A stretch of DNA of 64,000 nucleotides, from assembly GCF_001426585.1 (NCBI RefSeq), contig NZ_LMEI01000010.1, positions 62,001-126,000 on the forward strand, written 5' to 3'. This DNA comes from Streptomyces sp. Root431. GTDB taxonomy: Bacteria > Actinomycetota > Actinomycetes > Streptomycetales > Streptomycetaceae. Position 1 is the first letter of the stretch. Each line of letters starts with the position of its first letter. The notes beneath the pieces were generated by a model that searched no databases, was not told the origin of the DNA, and worked only from the letters and a program-made list of their open reading frames with translations. Below are positions 16,831-24,490 of the stretch, in pieces. The translations under genes and the position numbers were made by a program.

Positions 16831-16861
16831 GAGGGCCGGCGGGGACACCCCGCCGGCCCTC
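16831..16861 (+). terminator. Terminator between mqnE and a convergent GNAT gene
   Basis: Perfect 14-bp arms GAGGGCCGGCGGGG (16831-16844) and their complement (16848-16861) enclose a 3-base loop. Placed between two convergent genes, it can serve both strands. Confidence 0.8.
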
Positions 16862-16873
16862 TTCCCGTTCCCG

Positions 16874-17407
16874 TCACCTCAGGGGCAGCAACATGACGAT
16901 GTCGTCGCGGTCGTCGCCGGGGGCGACCCGGATCGCGTCGGGGACGCGGCCGACCTCCTTGTAGCCGGACCTGGCGTAGAAGGCGTCGACGCCTGTGCCG
17001 CCCCGGCAGGTCAGGCGGATCGCCTCGACCGCCTCGAAGCCCTCGGCGGTCCGGGCGGTGTGCTCGACGGCCGCCATGAGCTCGGCGCCGTATCCCTTGC
17101 CCTGGTGGCGGGGGTGGACCATCACCGTGTAGAGCCACACCCAGTGGGTCATCAGCGGGTGGGTGTTGAAGGTGAAGAAGGCGGTGGCGGCGACCTCGCC
17201 GTCCTCGTCGCGGCCGACCAGCAGGCGCGTGCCGCCCTCGGCCATGGCGACGAGGTGCCGGAGGAGCGCGGGGCGGATCTCCTCGGGGGTCACGGGGGGT
17301 ACGAAGCCGACGGCGCCGCCAGCGTTGGAGACGTCGGCCCAGAGGGAGAGCACGCCGTCGCGCAGGGTGCGGTCGACCGCCGGGTCCACCTCGAACGTAA
17401 GGGTCAT
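16874..17407 (-). CDS. GNAT family N-acetyltransferase
   Basis: The 177-residue single-domain acetyltransferase has the acetyl-CoA pyrophosphate loop V-H-P-R-H-Q-G-K-G-Y-G at about residues 96-106, preceded by the beta-4 strand W-V-W-L-Y-T-V-M. The C-terminal A-F-Y-A-R-S-G-Y is the usual motif B. The substrate is not predictable. It is convergent with mqnE, sharing the hairpin, and divergent from the 88-residue membrane protein gene. Confidence 0.85.
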   Translation of the reverse strand: MTLTFEVDPAVDRTLRDGVLSLWADVSNAGGAVGFVPPVTPEEIRPALLRHLVAMAEGGTRLLVGRDEDGEVAATAFFTFNTHPLMTHWVWLYTVMVHPRHQGKGYGAELMAAVEHTARTAEGFEAVEAIRLTCRGGTGVDAFYARSGYKEVGRVPDAIRVAPGDDRDDIVMLLPLR

Positions 17408-17552
17408 GTAACCACCTTAACTATTACCTGGCGTAGGGCTCAAGAGGTGTCGGCCTCACCCCGCTCCCGGCGGGCGACCCGCCCCGTGCTTCACTGGTGG
17501 GGCGCTCGTCCCGTATGGGAACTTTTCGGAACGGAAGAGTGGACTGACTGAC

Positions 17553-17819
17553 ATGCTCCGCTACACGCTGATGCGGCTCGGCATCTTCGCCGGGTGCTTC
17601 TTCGCCCTGTGGGGTCTCGTCTACGTCGGCGTGCTGCCGCGCGGACTGGGCGACTCGAACCTGCTCTGGGTCCTCGTCCTCTCCATCGTCGTCTCCGCCC
17701 CGCTCAGCTTCGTCCTCCTGCGCAAGCAGCGCGACGACATGAGCGTCGAGATCGTCGAGAAGGTCGACCGCGCCAAGGGCCGGCTGGCCTCGAACCGGTC
17801 CCAGGAAGACGCGCTCTAA
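17553..17819 (+). CDS. DUF4229-type small membrane protein
   Basis: The 88-residue protein has two hydrophobic helices, at about residues 8-28 and 36-56. Then comes L-R-K-Q-R-D-D-M-S and an amphipathic tail, E-I-V-E-K-V-D-R-A-K-G-R-L. The layout and charged tail match the DUF4229 proteins common beside menaquinone and respiratory genes in actinobacteria. Function unknown. It is followed by a hairpin and then the leader of the symporter gene. Confidence 0.75.
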   Translation: MLRYTLMRLGIFAGCFFALWGLVYVGVLPRGLGDSNLLWVLVLSIVVSAPLSFVLLRKQRDDMSVEIVEKVDRAKGRLASNRSQEDAL

Positions 17820-17903
17820 AGCCTGTCGGCCGGCCCGTCGGTCGGCCCGTCCGGCCGACCGCCGGCCCGCATAAGGGCTGCGTAAGCTTCATCACAGATC
17901 ACC

Positions 17904-17941
17904 CACCCCAGTCGGAGCTTCCCAGGCTCCCGCCTGGGGTG
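17904..17941 (+). terminator. Hairpin terminator after the DUF4229 gene
   Basis: CACCCCAG (17904-17911) pairs with CTGGGGTG (17934-17941) around a 22-base loop. A second small stem, GGGGCG/CGCCCC, follows at 17964-17979. Confidence 0.5.
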
Positions 17942-17988
17942 TTCTGCGTTTCGGAGGCGAATCGGGGCGTACGCGCCCCAAAGAATGG

Positions 17989-18005
17989 CTTTGAGGATCT
18001 CAAAG
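17989..18005 (+). promoter_or_regulatory. Palindrome at the promoter of the cysteine leader
   Basis: CTTTGAG (17989-17995) and CTCAAAG (17999-18005) form a perfect 7-3-7 inverted repeat. A GTTAAC box at 18013-18018 could be the -10 element, putting the palindrome near -35. This is where a repressor or activator would bind. Confidence 0.45.
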
Positions 18006-18027
18006 TTCAAGTGTTAACGTGTTCGAC

Positions 18028-18135
18028 ATGACGACAGCAGTGCGCCCCTCTCATGCCGCGAGCATCCCGCTCGTGGCGCGCCTGCACGTCGATCTGTGCC
18101 GCTGTATGTCCGCGGTCTGTTGCCGCGAGCTCTGA
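18028..18135 (+). CDS. Cysteine-rich leader peptide (35 residues)
   Basis: A short frame starting at ATG 18028 encodes a peptide containing R-L-H-V-D-L-C-R-C-M-S-A-V-C-C-R. Its four Cys codons are residues 24, 26, 31 and 32. The R-L-H-x-D-L-C-R signature is that of short actinobacterial leader peptides found before sulfur and cysteine genes; in mycobacteria such frames act in cysteine-responsive attenuation. It lies 89 bp before a DAACS symporter gene. Ribosome stalling at the Cys codons when charged tRNA-Cys is scarce would alter folding of the hairpins at 18150-18205. It is probably a cis-acting leader, with no role as a free protein. Confidence 0.8.
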   Translation: MTTAVRPSHAASIPLVARLHVDLCRCMSAVCCREL

Positions 18136-18149
18136 CCCGGCATCATGCA

Positions 18150-18205
18150 GCGGCCCGCGTGAAAACGCGTGTGTGCCGCACCCCCGTCCCGTATTTCCCG
18201 ATACG
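18150..18205 (+). promoter_or_regulatory. Leader hairpins between the peptide and the symporter gene
   Basis: An inner stem CGCGT-gaaa-ACGCG (18156-18169) sits inside GCGGC/GCCGC (18150-18154, 18175-18179). A second stem, CGTAT/ATACG (18190-18194, 18201-18205), lies just before the GGAG ribosome site at 18213. They are candidates for attenuator and anti-attenuator or for masking the ribosome site. Confidence 0.5.
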
Positions 18206-18223
18206 CACCTGTGGAGTGTGTCT

Positions 18224-19570
18224 GTGTCCGCGTCCGCGACCACACCCGAGCAGAAGTCCCCGGCTTCCTCACGCATACCGAAGATCCCCTTCTGGGCCCA
18301 GATCATCGCCGGTCTCGTCCTCGGTGCCCTCCTCGGCTGGATAGCCCGCAGCCAGGACGTCGCCTGGCTGAAGGAGACCCTCGGCCAGATCGGCGACATC
18401 TTCGTCCAGCTGCTCAAGCTGGCCGTCGCCCCGCTCGTCTTCTTCGCGATCCTGGTCTCGATCACCAACCTGCGGAAGGTGAACAACGCCGCCAGGCTCG
18501 CCACCCGCACCCTGCTCTGGTTCATGATCACCTCGCTCATCGCGGTCGCCATCGGCCTCGCGATCGGCCTGATCACCAACCCGGGCTCCGGCACCGGCCT
18601 CACCCCGCAGGACGGCAAGCTGCCGAAGCGCGAAGGCTCCTGGATCGACTTCCTGACCGGCATCATCCCGTCGGACGTCATCACGCCCTTCACCGAGCTG
18701 AACGTCCTCCAGATCGTCTTCATGGCCGCCGTCGCCGGCATCGCCGCCCTCAAGCTGGGCGACAAGGCCAAGCCGATCCTCACCCTCTCCGAGTCGATCC
18801 TGGAGCTCCTCCAGAAGGCCCTGTGGTGGGTCATCCGCCTCGCCCCGCTCGGCACCGTCGGCCTCATCGGCTTCGCCATCGCCGACTACGGCTGGGACCT
18901 CATCGGCAAGTACGCGACCTTCACCGCCGACGTCTACATCGGCTGCGCCCTGGTCCTCTTCGGCGTCTACCCGCTGCTGCTCGCCACGGTCGCCAAGGTC
19001 AACCCGATCCAGTTCTTCAAGGGCGCCTGGCCCGCGATCCAGCTGGCCTTCGTCTCCCGCTCCTCGGTCGGCACCATGCCGGTCACCCAGAAGGTCACCG
19101 AGCGCCTCGGCGTCCCGAAGGAGTACGCCTCCTTCGCCGTCCCGTTCGGCGCCACCACCAAGATGGACGGCTGCGCCGCGATCTACCCGGCGCTCGCCGC
19201 GATCTTCATCGCGCAGATCTTCGACGTGCAGCTCGGCATCGGCGACTACCTGCTGATCGCCTTCGTCTCGGTCATCGGCTCCGCGGCCACCGCCGGCCTC
19301 ACCGGCGCCACGGTCATGCTCACCCTGACCCTCTCCACCCTGGGCCTCCCCCTGGAGGGCGTCGGCCTCCTCATGGCGATCGACCCGATCCTGGACATGA
19401 TGAGGACGGCAACGAACGTTGCAGGTCAAGCGCTCGTGCCGGTGATCGTCTCCGCCCGCGAGAAGATCCTCGACCACACCGCGTACGAGAACGCCTCCTC
19501 GTCCCCGATCGACGAGCTGGTCGCGGTCGGCGAGACCGACCAGAAGGTCGCGGTCGGCGCCGCGGCCTGA
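18224..19570 (+). CDS. DAACS-family symporter, predicted cystine/amino-acid uptake
   Basis: The 448-residue dicarboxylate/amino-acid:cation symporter carries the re-entrant serine-rich hairpin S-R-S-S-V-G-T and the substrate loop P-F-G-A-T-T-K-M-D-G, and it has about eight membrane helices. The family imports glutamate, aspartate, C4-dicarboxylates or, in the TcyP branch, cystine. I chose GTG 18224, with GGAG 7 bp upstream; an earlier GTG at 18218 is too close to that site. The cysteine-rich leader upstream makes a sulfur-amino-acid substrate the best guess. That is inference from context, since the binding-site residues alone do not settle it. Confidence 0.85.
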   Translation: MSASATTPEQKSPASSRIPKIPFWAQIIAGLVLGALLGWIARSQDVAWLKETLGQIGDIFVQLLKLAVAPLVFFAILVSITNLRKVNNAARLATRTLLWFMITSLIAVAIGLAIGLITNPGSGTGLTPQDGKLPKREGSWIDFLTGIIPSDVITPFTELNVLQIVFMAAVAGIAALKLGDKAKPILTLSESILELLQKALWWVIRLAPLGTVGLIGFAIADYGWDLIGKYATFTADVYIGCALVLFGVYPLLLATVAKVNPIQFFKGAWPAIQLAFVSRSSVGTMPVTQKVTERLGVPKEYASFAVPFGATTKMDGCAAIYPALAAIFIAQIFDVQLGIGDYLLIAFVSVIGSAATAGLTGATVMLTLTLSTLGLPLEGVGLLMAIDPILDMMRTATNVAGQALVPVIVSAREKILDHTAYENASSSPIDELVAVGETDQKVAVGAAA

Positions 19571-19590
19571 CGCTTCGACGCTCCGCACCG

Positions 19591-19632
19591 CCTACGTGCC
19601 CCCTGCCCCCGTCCGGGCAGGGGGCACGTAGG
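19591..19632 (+). terminator. Strong terminator after the symporter gene
   Basis: Perfect 18-bp arms (19591-19608 and 19615-19632, beginning CCTACGTGCC) surround a 6-base loop. It is among the strongest hairpins in the window. Confidence 0.9.
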
Positions 19633-19677
19633 CTTCTGCGGGGCAGCCGGTTGATCTTGGAAACAGGGGTGGGTGCC

Positions 19678-20313
19678 ATGGGTGGCGGTGCGAAGGCGCG
19701 GCGGTTGCCGCGGGTCGTGCGGGAGCGGCAGATGATGGACGCCGCCGTGCGGTGCTTCGCCCGGCACGGGTACCAGGCGGCGTCGATGGACGAGATCGCC
19801 GAGCTCGCGGGGGTGTCCAAGCCGCTGGTCTATCTCTATCTGGGCTCCAAGGAGGAGCTGTTCACCGCCTGCATCCGGCGGGAGGCGCGGGCGTTGCTCG
19901 GTGCCGTGGCCGCCGGGGTCGAGGACCGGAGCCGGCCCGCCGACGAGCAGCTGTGGGCCGGGCTGCTCGCCTTCTTCACGTACGTGGCGGACCATCCGGA
20001 CGCGTGGGTGGTGCTGAGCCGGCGGGCGTGGACGCAGGGGGAGCCGTTCGCGGACGAGGCCTCGCGGATGCGGGAGGAGATCGCCGCCTTCGTGGCGGGG
20101 CTGATCGGGGAGGCCCACGGGGGCGGCTCCGGGCGGGACGTGCGGGGGCTCGCGCAGGCGCTCGTGGGGGCCGCCGAGTCGCTGGCCGACTGGGCCGCCG
20201 AGTCGCCGGGGGCGCCCGGGACGTCGGCGAAGGAGGCTGCCGCGACGCTGATGAACTTCGCGTGGGTGGGGCTCGGAAACCTCATGAAAAGCGAGCGCTG
20301 GTCTCCCCCTTGA
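19678..20313 (+). CDS. TetR-family transcriptional regulator
   Basis: The 211-residue regulator has an N-terminal helix-turn-helix, with M-D-E-I-A-E-L-A-G-V-S-K-P-L-V-Y-L-Y-L-G-S-K-E-E-L at about residues 38-62, and an all-helical ligand domain. It starts at ATG 19678, with a GTG three codons earlier possible. It lies 122 bp upstream of, and in line with, a long-chain acyl-CoA synthetase gene, and a CTTAC-N6-GTAAG inverted repeat lies between them. An acyl-CoA-responsive role is therefore plausible but unproven. Confidence 0.85.
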   Translation: MGGGAKARRLPRVVRERQMMDAAVRCFARHGYQAASMDEIAELAGVSKPLVYLYLGSKEELFTACIRREARALLGAVAAGVEDRSRPADEQLWAGLLAFFTYVADHPDAWVVLSRRAWTQGEPFADEASRMREEIAAFVAGLIGEAHGGGSGRDVRGLAQALVGAAESLADWAAESPGAPGTSAKEAAATLMNFAWVGLGNLMKSERWSPP

Positions 20314-20315
20314 GG

Positions 20316-20331
20316 CTTACCCCACAGTAAG
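20316..20331 (+). promoter_or_regulatory. Inverted repeat before the acyl-CoA synthetase gene
   Basis: CTTAC (20316-20320) and GTAAG (20327-20331) form a perfect 5-6-5 palindrome just after the TetR stop codon and about 105 bp before the synthetase start. It is a possible operator for that TetR protein. Confidence 0.35.
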
Positions 20332-20435
20332 GTTACCGGCTAGTCATCACCTGGCACGGCCACCGTCACGGGTCCCCAGGAGCGCAACGTACCGACGCAC
20401 GACCTCAGTTCATCGCGAAGACCGAGGAGCCGCAC

Positions 20436-22340
20436 GTGTCCGTCGTCACCGCCGCATCCGAGATCGAGCCGGTCGAGCCGCACAAGGTCCTGGTGGACGG
20501 GCGGGTGCGGGAGGTCTCCGTCCCCGCGCTCGTGCCCCGGGTGGCCCGCGGCTCCCTCGCCGACCTGCCCTACGACAACGCCCGCCAGGACCCCGAGGCC
20601 CCCCTCTTCTCCCGCAAGAACCCGCAGGGCGAGTGGTACGACGTCACCGCGGCCCGCTTCGCCGCCGAGGTGCACGCCGTCGCCAAGGGGCTCATCGCCC
20701 ACGGCCTGCGCCCCGGCGACCGGCTCGCCCTCATGGCCCGCACCACCTACGAGTGGACCCTGATCGACTTCGCGGCCTGGGCCGCCGGGCTCGTCACCGT
20801 CCCCGTCTACCCCACCTCCTCCGCCTTCCAGACCCGCTGGATCCTCCAGGACTCCGGTGCCGCCGCCTGCGTCGTCGAGGACCCCGAGCAGGCCCGGCTC
20901 GTCTCCGCCGAGCGCCGCCAGCTCCCCGGCCTCGCTCACCTCTGGGTCCTCGACACCGGCGCCGTCGACCTGCTCCGCCGGGCCGGGGCCCGGGTCGCCG
21001 ACGAGGCCGTCACCGCCCGCCGCGGCCTCCTCACCCCCGAGACCCTCGCCACCCTCGTCTACACCTCCGGCACGACCGGCCGCCCCAAGGGCTGCGCCCT
21101 CACCCACGCCAACTTCTTCGCCGAGGTCGACAACGCCGTCCGGCTCCTCCACCCCGTCTTCGTCTCGGAGAGCAAGGAGCCCGCCGCCACCCTCCTCTTC
21201 CTGCCGCTGTCCCACGTCTTCGGGCGGATGGTCTCCGTCGGCTGCGTGCGGGCCAGGGTCCGCGTCGGCCACGCCCCCTCCGTCGAGGGCGAGGAGCTCC
21301 TCACCGACCTCGCCGCCTTCCGGCCCACCTTCCTCCTCGCCATCCCGTACGTCCTGGAGAAGGTCTTCCACTCCGCCCGCGCCACCGCCGAACGCGGCGG
21401 CAAGGCCGCGGCCTTCGACCGGGCCGCCCGCATCGCCCGCCGGTACGGGGGGACTTCGACGCCCTCGCTGTCGCTGCGGGCCGCCCGGGCGCTCTACGAC
21501 GCGCTCGTCTACCGGCGGATCCGGGCCGCGCTCGGCGGCCGGGTGAGGTACGTGGTGTGCGGCGGCTCCCCGCTCGGCGCCCGGTTCGCCGAGTTCTTCA
21601 ACGGCGCGGGCGTCGAGGTCTTCGAGGGGTACGGCCTGACGGAGACCACGGCCGCCTCGACGGTCACCCCGCCGCAGCGGCCGCGCACCGGGACCGTCGG
21701 CTGGCCGCTGCCGGGCACGGCCGTCCGGATCGCCGACGACGGGGAGGTGTGGCTCAAGGGCGCCCACGTCTTCGCCGGGTACTGGGACGCCCAGCGCGGG
21801 GCGGCCGTGCCGTACACCGACGACGGCTGGTTCCCGACCGGGGACCTGGGCTCGCTCGACGAGGACGGCTATCTGAAGATCACCGGCCGGAAGAAGGACA
21901 TCCTCATCACCTCGGCCGGGAAGAACGTGGCCCCGGCCCCGCTGGAGGACTGGCTGCGCGCGCACCCGCTGGTCTCCCAGTGCATGGTCGTGGGCGACGA
22001 CCGTCCGTACGTCACGGCCCTGATCACCCTCGACCACGAGGGCCTGGCGCACTGGCGGCGGATGCGGCACAAGGACCATCTGGCGCTCTTCGAGCTGACC
22101 GGGGACGAGGAGCTGCTGGCGGCGGTCCAGCGGGCGGTGGACGATGCCAACCGGCTGGTCTCGCGGGCGGAGTCGATCCGCTCCTTCCGGCTCCTGACGA
22201 CCGAGTTCTCGGAGAGGTCCGGGCATCTGACCCCGTCGCTGAAGCTCAAACGGCGGGCGGTGCTGCGGGACTTCGCGCGGGAGATCGACGAGATGTACGG
22301 GGCGGGGGGCGGCGCGGGGAGTGTGGGGGGCACCCCCTGA
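20436..22340 (+). CDS. Long-chain acyl-CoA synthetase, FadD15-like
   Basis: The 634-residue AMP-forming ligase activates a fatty acid to acyl-CoA through an acyl-adenylate. The P-loop is L-V-Y-T-S-G-T-T-G-R-P-K-G at about residues 207-219. G-Y-G-L-T-E-T-T lies near 400, and the hinge region has T-G-D-L-G followed by I-T-G-R-K-K-D-I-L-I-T. The catalytic lysine region is L-T-P-S-L-K-L-K-R near the end. Length and the I-T-S-A-G-K-N-V-A-P loop fit the long FadD15/Acsl type. The start is GTG 20436. The stop codon is inside a hairpin shared with convergent pdxH. Confidence 0.88.
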   Translation: MSVVTAASEIEPVEPHKVLVDGRVREVSVPALVPRVARGSLADLPYDNARQDPEAPLFSRKNPQGEWYDVTAARFAAEVHAVAKGLIAHGLRPGDRLALMARTTYEWTLIDFAAWAAGLVTVPVYPTSSAFQTRWILQDSGAAACVVEDPEQARLVSAERRQLPGLAHLWVLDTGAVDLLRRAGARVADEAVTARRGLLTPETLATLVYTSGTTGRPKGCALTHANFFAEVDNAVRLLHPVFVSESKEPAATLLFLPLSHVFGRMVSVGCVRARVRVGHAPSVEGEELLTDLAAFRPTFLLAIPYVLEKVFHSARATAERGGKAAAFDRAARIARRYGGTSTPSLSLRAARALYDALVYRRIRAALGGRVRYVVCGGSPLGARFAEFFNGAGVEVFEGYGLTETTAASTVTPPQRPRTGTVGWPLPGTAVRIADDGEVWLKGAHVFAGYWDAQRGAAVPYTDDGWFPTGDLGSLDEDGYLKITGRKKDILITSAGKNVAPAPLEDWLRAHPLVSQCMVVGDDRPYVTALITLDHEGLAHWRRMRHKDHLALFELTGDEELLAAVQRAVDDANRLVSRAESIRSFRLLTTEFSERSGHLTPSLKLKRRAVLRDFAREIDEMYGAGGGAGSVGGTP

Positions 22341-22348
22341 GGGGTGCC
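22329..22348 (+). terminator. Compact hairpin over the synthetase stop codon
   Basis: GGCACCCC (22329-22336) pairs with GGGGTGCC (22341-22348), with the TGA in the loop. It lies between convergent genes and could terminate both. Confidence 0.6.
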
Positions 22349-22366
22349 GTCCGCTGTGTGTCGGCC

Positions 22367-23029
22367 TCAGGGCCAGAGCAGTTCGCGGATCCAGCCGGTG
22401 CTCGTCGCCGGGTCGCGGCGGTAGCGGAGGCGGAGGTGGCGGCGGCGCTCGTCGCCCTGGAAGAACTCGACCTCGGCCGGTTCGACCACATAGAGGGTCC
22501 AGGTGGGGGCGTGGGCGGCCGGTTCGGCCTCGGCCCGGCGCCAGGCGGCCGCGCTCGCCTCGGCGAGGGTCTCGGGGGAGTCCAGGACCTCGCTCTGCCG
22601 GCCGACGAGCGCCGAGGCGAGGGCGCCGGTGGTGCGGGCGTGGAGGTCCTCGTACGCCTCTTCGGGGGTGGCGGTGGTGACGTGGCCCCGGATCCGGACC
22701 TGGCGGCCCCGGGCCGGCCAGTAGAAGCCGAGGGCGGCCTCGGGGCGGGCGGCGAGCTGGCGGCCCTTGGCGCTGGTGGCGTGCGAGGCGAAGTGCCAGC
22801 CGCGCTCGTCGGCGTCGTGGAGCATCACCGTACGGACGTCGGGCCTGCCGTCCTCGTCCACGGTGGCGAGGGAGAGGGTGTGCGGCTCGGTCTGGCCGGC
22901 CGCGACCGCCTCGGTGAACCAGTCGTGGAAGAGGGCGAGGGGTTCGGGCGGGGCGCCCGCCGGGTCGAAGGTGGGGAGCTCGGTGTCCCAGACCCGGAGG
23001 GAGTGGAGGGCGTGCTGGAAGTCGGTCAT
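22367..23029 (-). CDS. pdxH: Pyridoxamine 5'-phosphate oxidase PdxH
   Basis: The 220-residue FMN enzyme oxidises pyridoxine or pyridoxamine phosphate to pyridoxal phosphate in the vitamin B6 salvage route. It shows R-T-V-M-L-H-D-A-D, then Y-W-P-A-R-G-R-Q-V-R-I-R-G-H-V, the FMN/PLP-binding strand, and ends with R-R-H-L-R-L-R-Y-R-R-D, typical of the C-terminal dimerisation domain. Its ATG overlaps the stop of the upstream monooxygenase (ATGA). Length is normal for the family. Some actinobacterial relatives use F420 instead, but the C-terminal domain argues for true PdxH. Confidence 0.9.
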   Translation of the reverse strand: MTDFQHALHSLRVWDTELPTFDPAGAPPEPLALFHDWFTEAVAAGQTEPHTLSLATVDEDGRPDVRTVMLHDADERGWHFASHATSAKGRQLAARPEAALGFYWPARGRQVRIRGHVTTATPEEAYEDLHARTTGALASALVGRQSEVLDSPETLAEASAAAWRRAEAEPAAHAPTWTLYVVEPAEVEFFQGDERRRHLRLRYRRDPATSTGWIRELLWP

Positions 23030-24372
23030 GCGGTCACGGTAGGGCGCGGGGTGCCCTCGTCGGTGGCCGGAGGGGTGGTGGGCGCGGCGTTCGGCGTGGT
23101 GGTCGGGGCGGCGGTCGCGGCGTTCGGCGTCGCGGTCGGGGCTGCGTAGTCCTCGATCGGGACCGCGTTGGCCGCCGACTGGATCCCGTCACGGATCTTC
23201 TTCGCGATGAGGTTCTTCCAGGGGGTCTTCGGCAGGGTCCGCACCATGAGCATGCGCAGGGCGATCTTCCACTTCGAACCGACGGTCATCTCCTTGACGA
23301 AGCCTTCGGCCATCTTCTGGTTCTGCTCCACGCCCGGCCGCATCCGCTCCTCGTAGCGGGCGAAGGCCACGGTGTGGTCGCCGCCGGCGCGGGCCAGTTC
23401 GCCCGCCAGGATGTACGCGCCGGTGAGGGCGAGGCCGGTGCCCTGGCCGGAGGCGGGGGAGGAGCAGTGGGCGGCGTCGCCGAGGAGGACGACGCGCCCC
23501 CGTGACCAGCGGTCCATCTCGACGAGGGACATGGAGTCGAGGTAGAAGTCGTCGGCGTCGGCCGCGTGGCCGAGGAGCCGGGGGACCTCCCAGCCGTCGC
23601 CCGCGAACGTGTCGGCGAGCAGGCGCTTCTGGTCGGTGACGTTCCGGAGGTCGTAGGGGACGTCCTCGGGTGCGGAGAAGATGAAGAGGTTCTTGGCGTC
23701 GGTCTCGCCGGAGGAGCTGTAGACGCAGAGCAGCTTCTTCGGGATGGCGTGGTACGTCTCCCAGCGGTCCAGGCCCAGGTGGTTGGGGGCGGTGAAGATG
23801 GAGATGTACGCGCCGAGGTGGCGCTTGAAGCGCTCCTCCTCGCCGAAGACCAGGCGCCGGGTGTTCGAGTGCAGTCCGTCCGCGCCGACGACGAGGTCGA
23901 AGCGGCGGACTGTGCCGCTGTCGAAGGTGACCGTGACGCCCCCACCGCCCTCGGTGTATTCGTCGAGTTCGGCGATCGAGTCGTCGAAGAGGTACTCGAC
24001 GTCGTCGCGGGTCCGGTCGTAGAGGATGCGGGCGAGGTCGCCGCGCATGATCTCGTCGTCCTCCTCGACGCGTCCGCCGAAGATGTCGGCGGGCAGCTCG
24101 CCGATGGTGCGGCCGGCGTCGTCGACGTACGAACCGCCGCGCATGTCCGTGGACTTGGCGCGGATCTCGTCGAGGATGCCCATCCGCCGGCAGACCTCGA
24201 TCGCGGTGCCGCGGATGTCGACCTTGTAGCCGCCGGTGCGCAGTTCGGGGGCGCGCTCGACGACGGTGGGGGCGAAGCCGTAGCGGTGCAGCCAGAGGGC
24301 GAGGGCGGGGCCGGCGACGGAGGCGCCGGAGATGAGGACGGTGCGGGCGGCGGTGTGCGTGGTGCTGCTCAT
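23026..24372 (-). CDS. FAD-dependent aromatic-type monooxygenase
   Basis: The 448-residue class A flavoprotein hydroxylase has the FAD dinucleotide fold V-L-I-S-G-A-S-V-A-G-P-A-L-A near the N-terminus, D-L-V-V-G-A-D-G-L-H-S at about 155, and G-D-A-A-H-C-S-S-P-A-S-G-Q-G at about 285, which binds FAD phosphate. The nearest recognised relatives are PHBH-type and TetX-like hydroxylases acting on aromatic or polyketide substrates. ATG 24372 has AGGAG upstream. The C-terminus is a 40-residue Ala/Pro/Thr/Asn low-complexity tail not normal for the family. It is translationally coupled to pdxH. Confidence 0.85.
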   Translation of the reverse strand: MSSTTHTAARTVLISGASVAGPALALWLHRYGFAPTVVERAPELRTGGYKVDIRGTAIEVCRRMGILDEIRAKSTDMRGGSYVDDAGRTIGELPADIFGGRVEEDDEIMRGDLARILYDRTRDDVEYLFDDSIAELDEYTEGGGGVTVTFDSGTVRRFDLVVGADGLHSNTRRLVFGEEERFKRHLGAYISIFTAPNHLGLDRWETYHAIPKKLLCVYSSSGETDAKNLFIFSAPEDVPYDLRNVTDQKRLLADTFAGDGWEVPRLLGHAADADDFYLDSMSLVEMDRWSRGRVVLLGDAAHCSSPASGQGTGLALTGAYILAGELARAGGDHTVAFARYEERMRPGVEQNQKMAEGFVKEMTVGSKWKIALRMLMVRTLPKTPWKNLIAKKIRDGIQSAANAVPIEDYAAPTATPNAATAAPTTTPNAAPTTPPATDEGTPRPTVTA

Positions 24373-24490
24373 GGCAGGACTCCTTGTCGGGTGGTGCGGG
24401 CCTCCCCTTGCCCGCACCGATGACTATACGGATGTCCTACACGCTTGTCTATGACGGCTGTATAGATTCTTGGGAGGGGGGCGGCCCGGG

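Noticed and set aside
24424-24465. CTATAC and GTATAG flanking the upstream region of the flavin monooxygenase gene
   Set aside because: The six-base arms are 30 bp apart with no further symmetry and no adjacent regulator. This is probably just an A+T-rich promoter.
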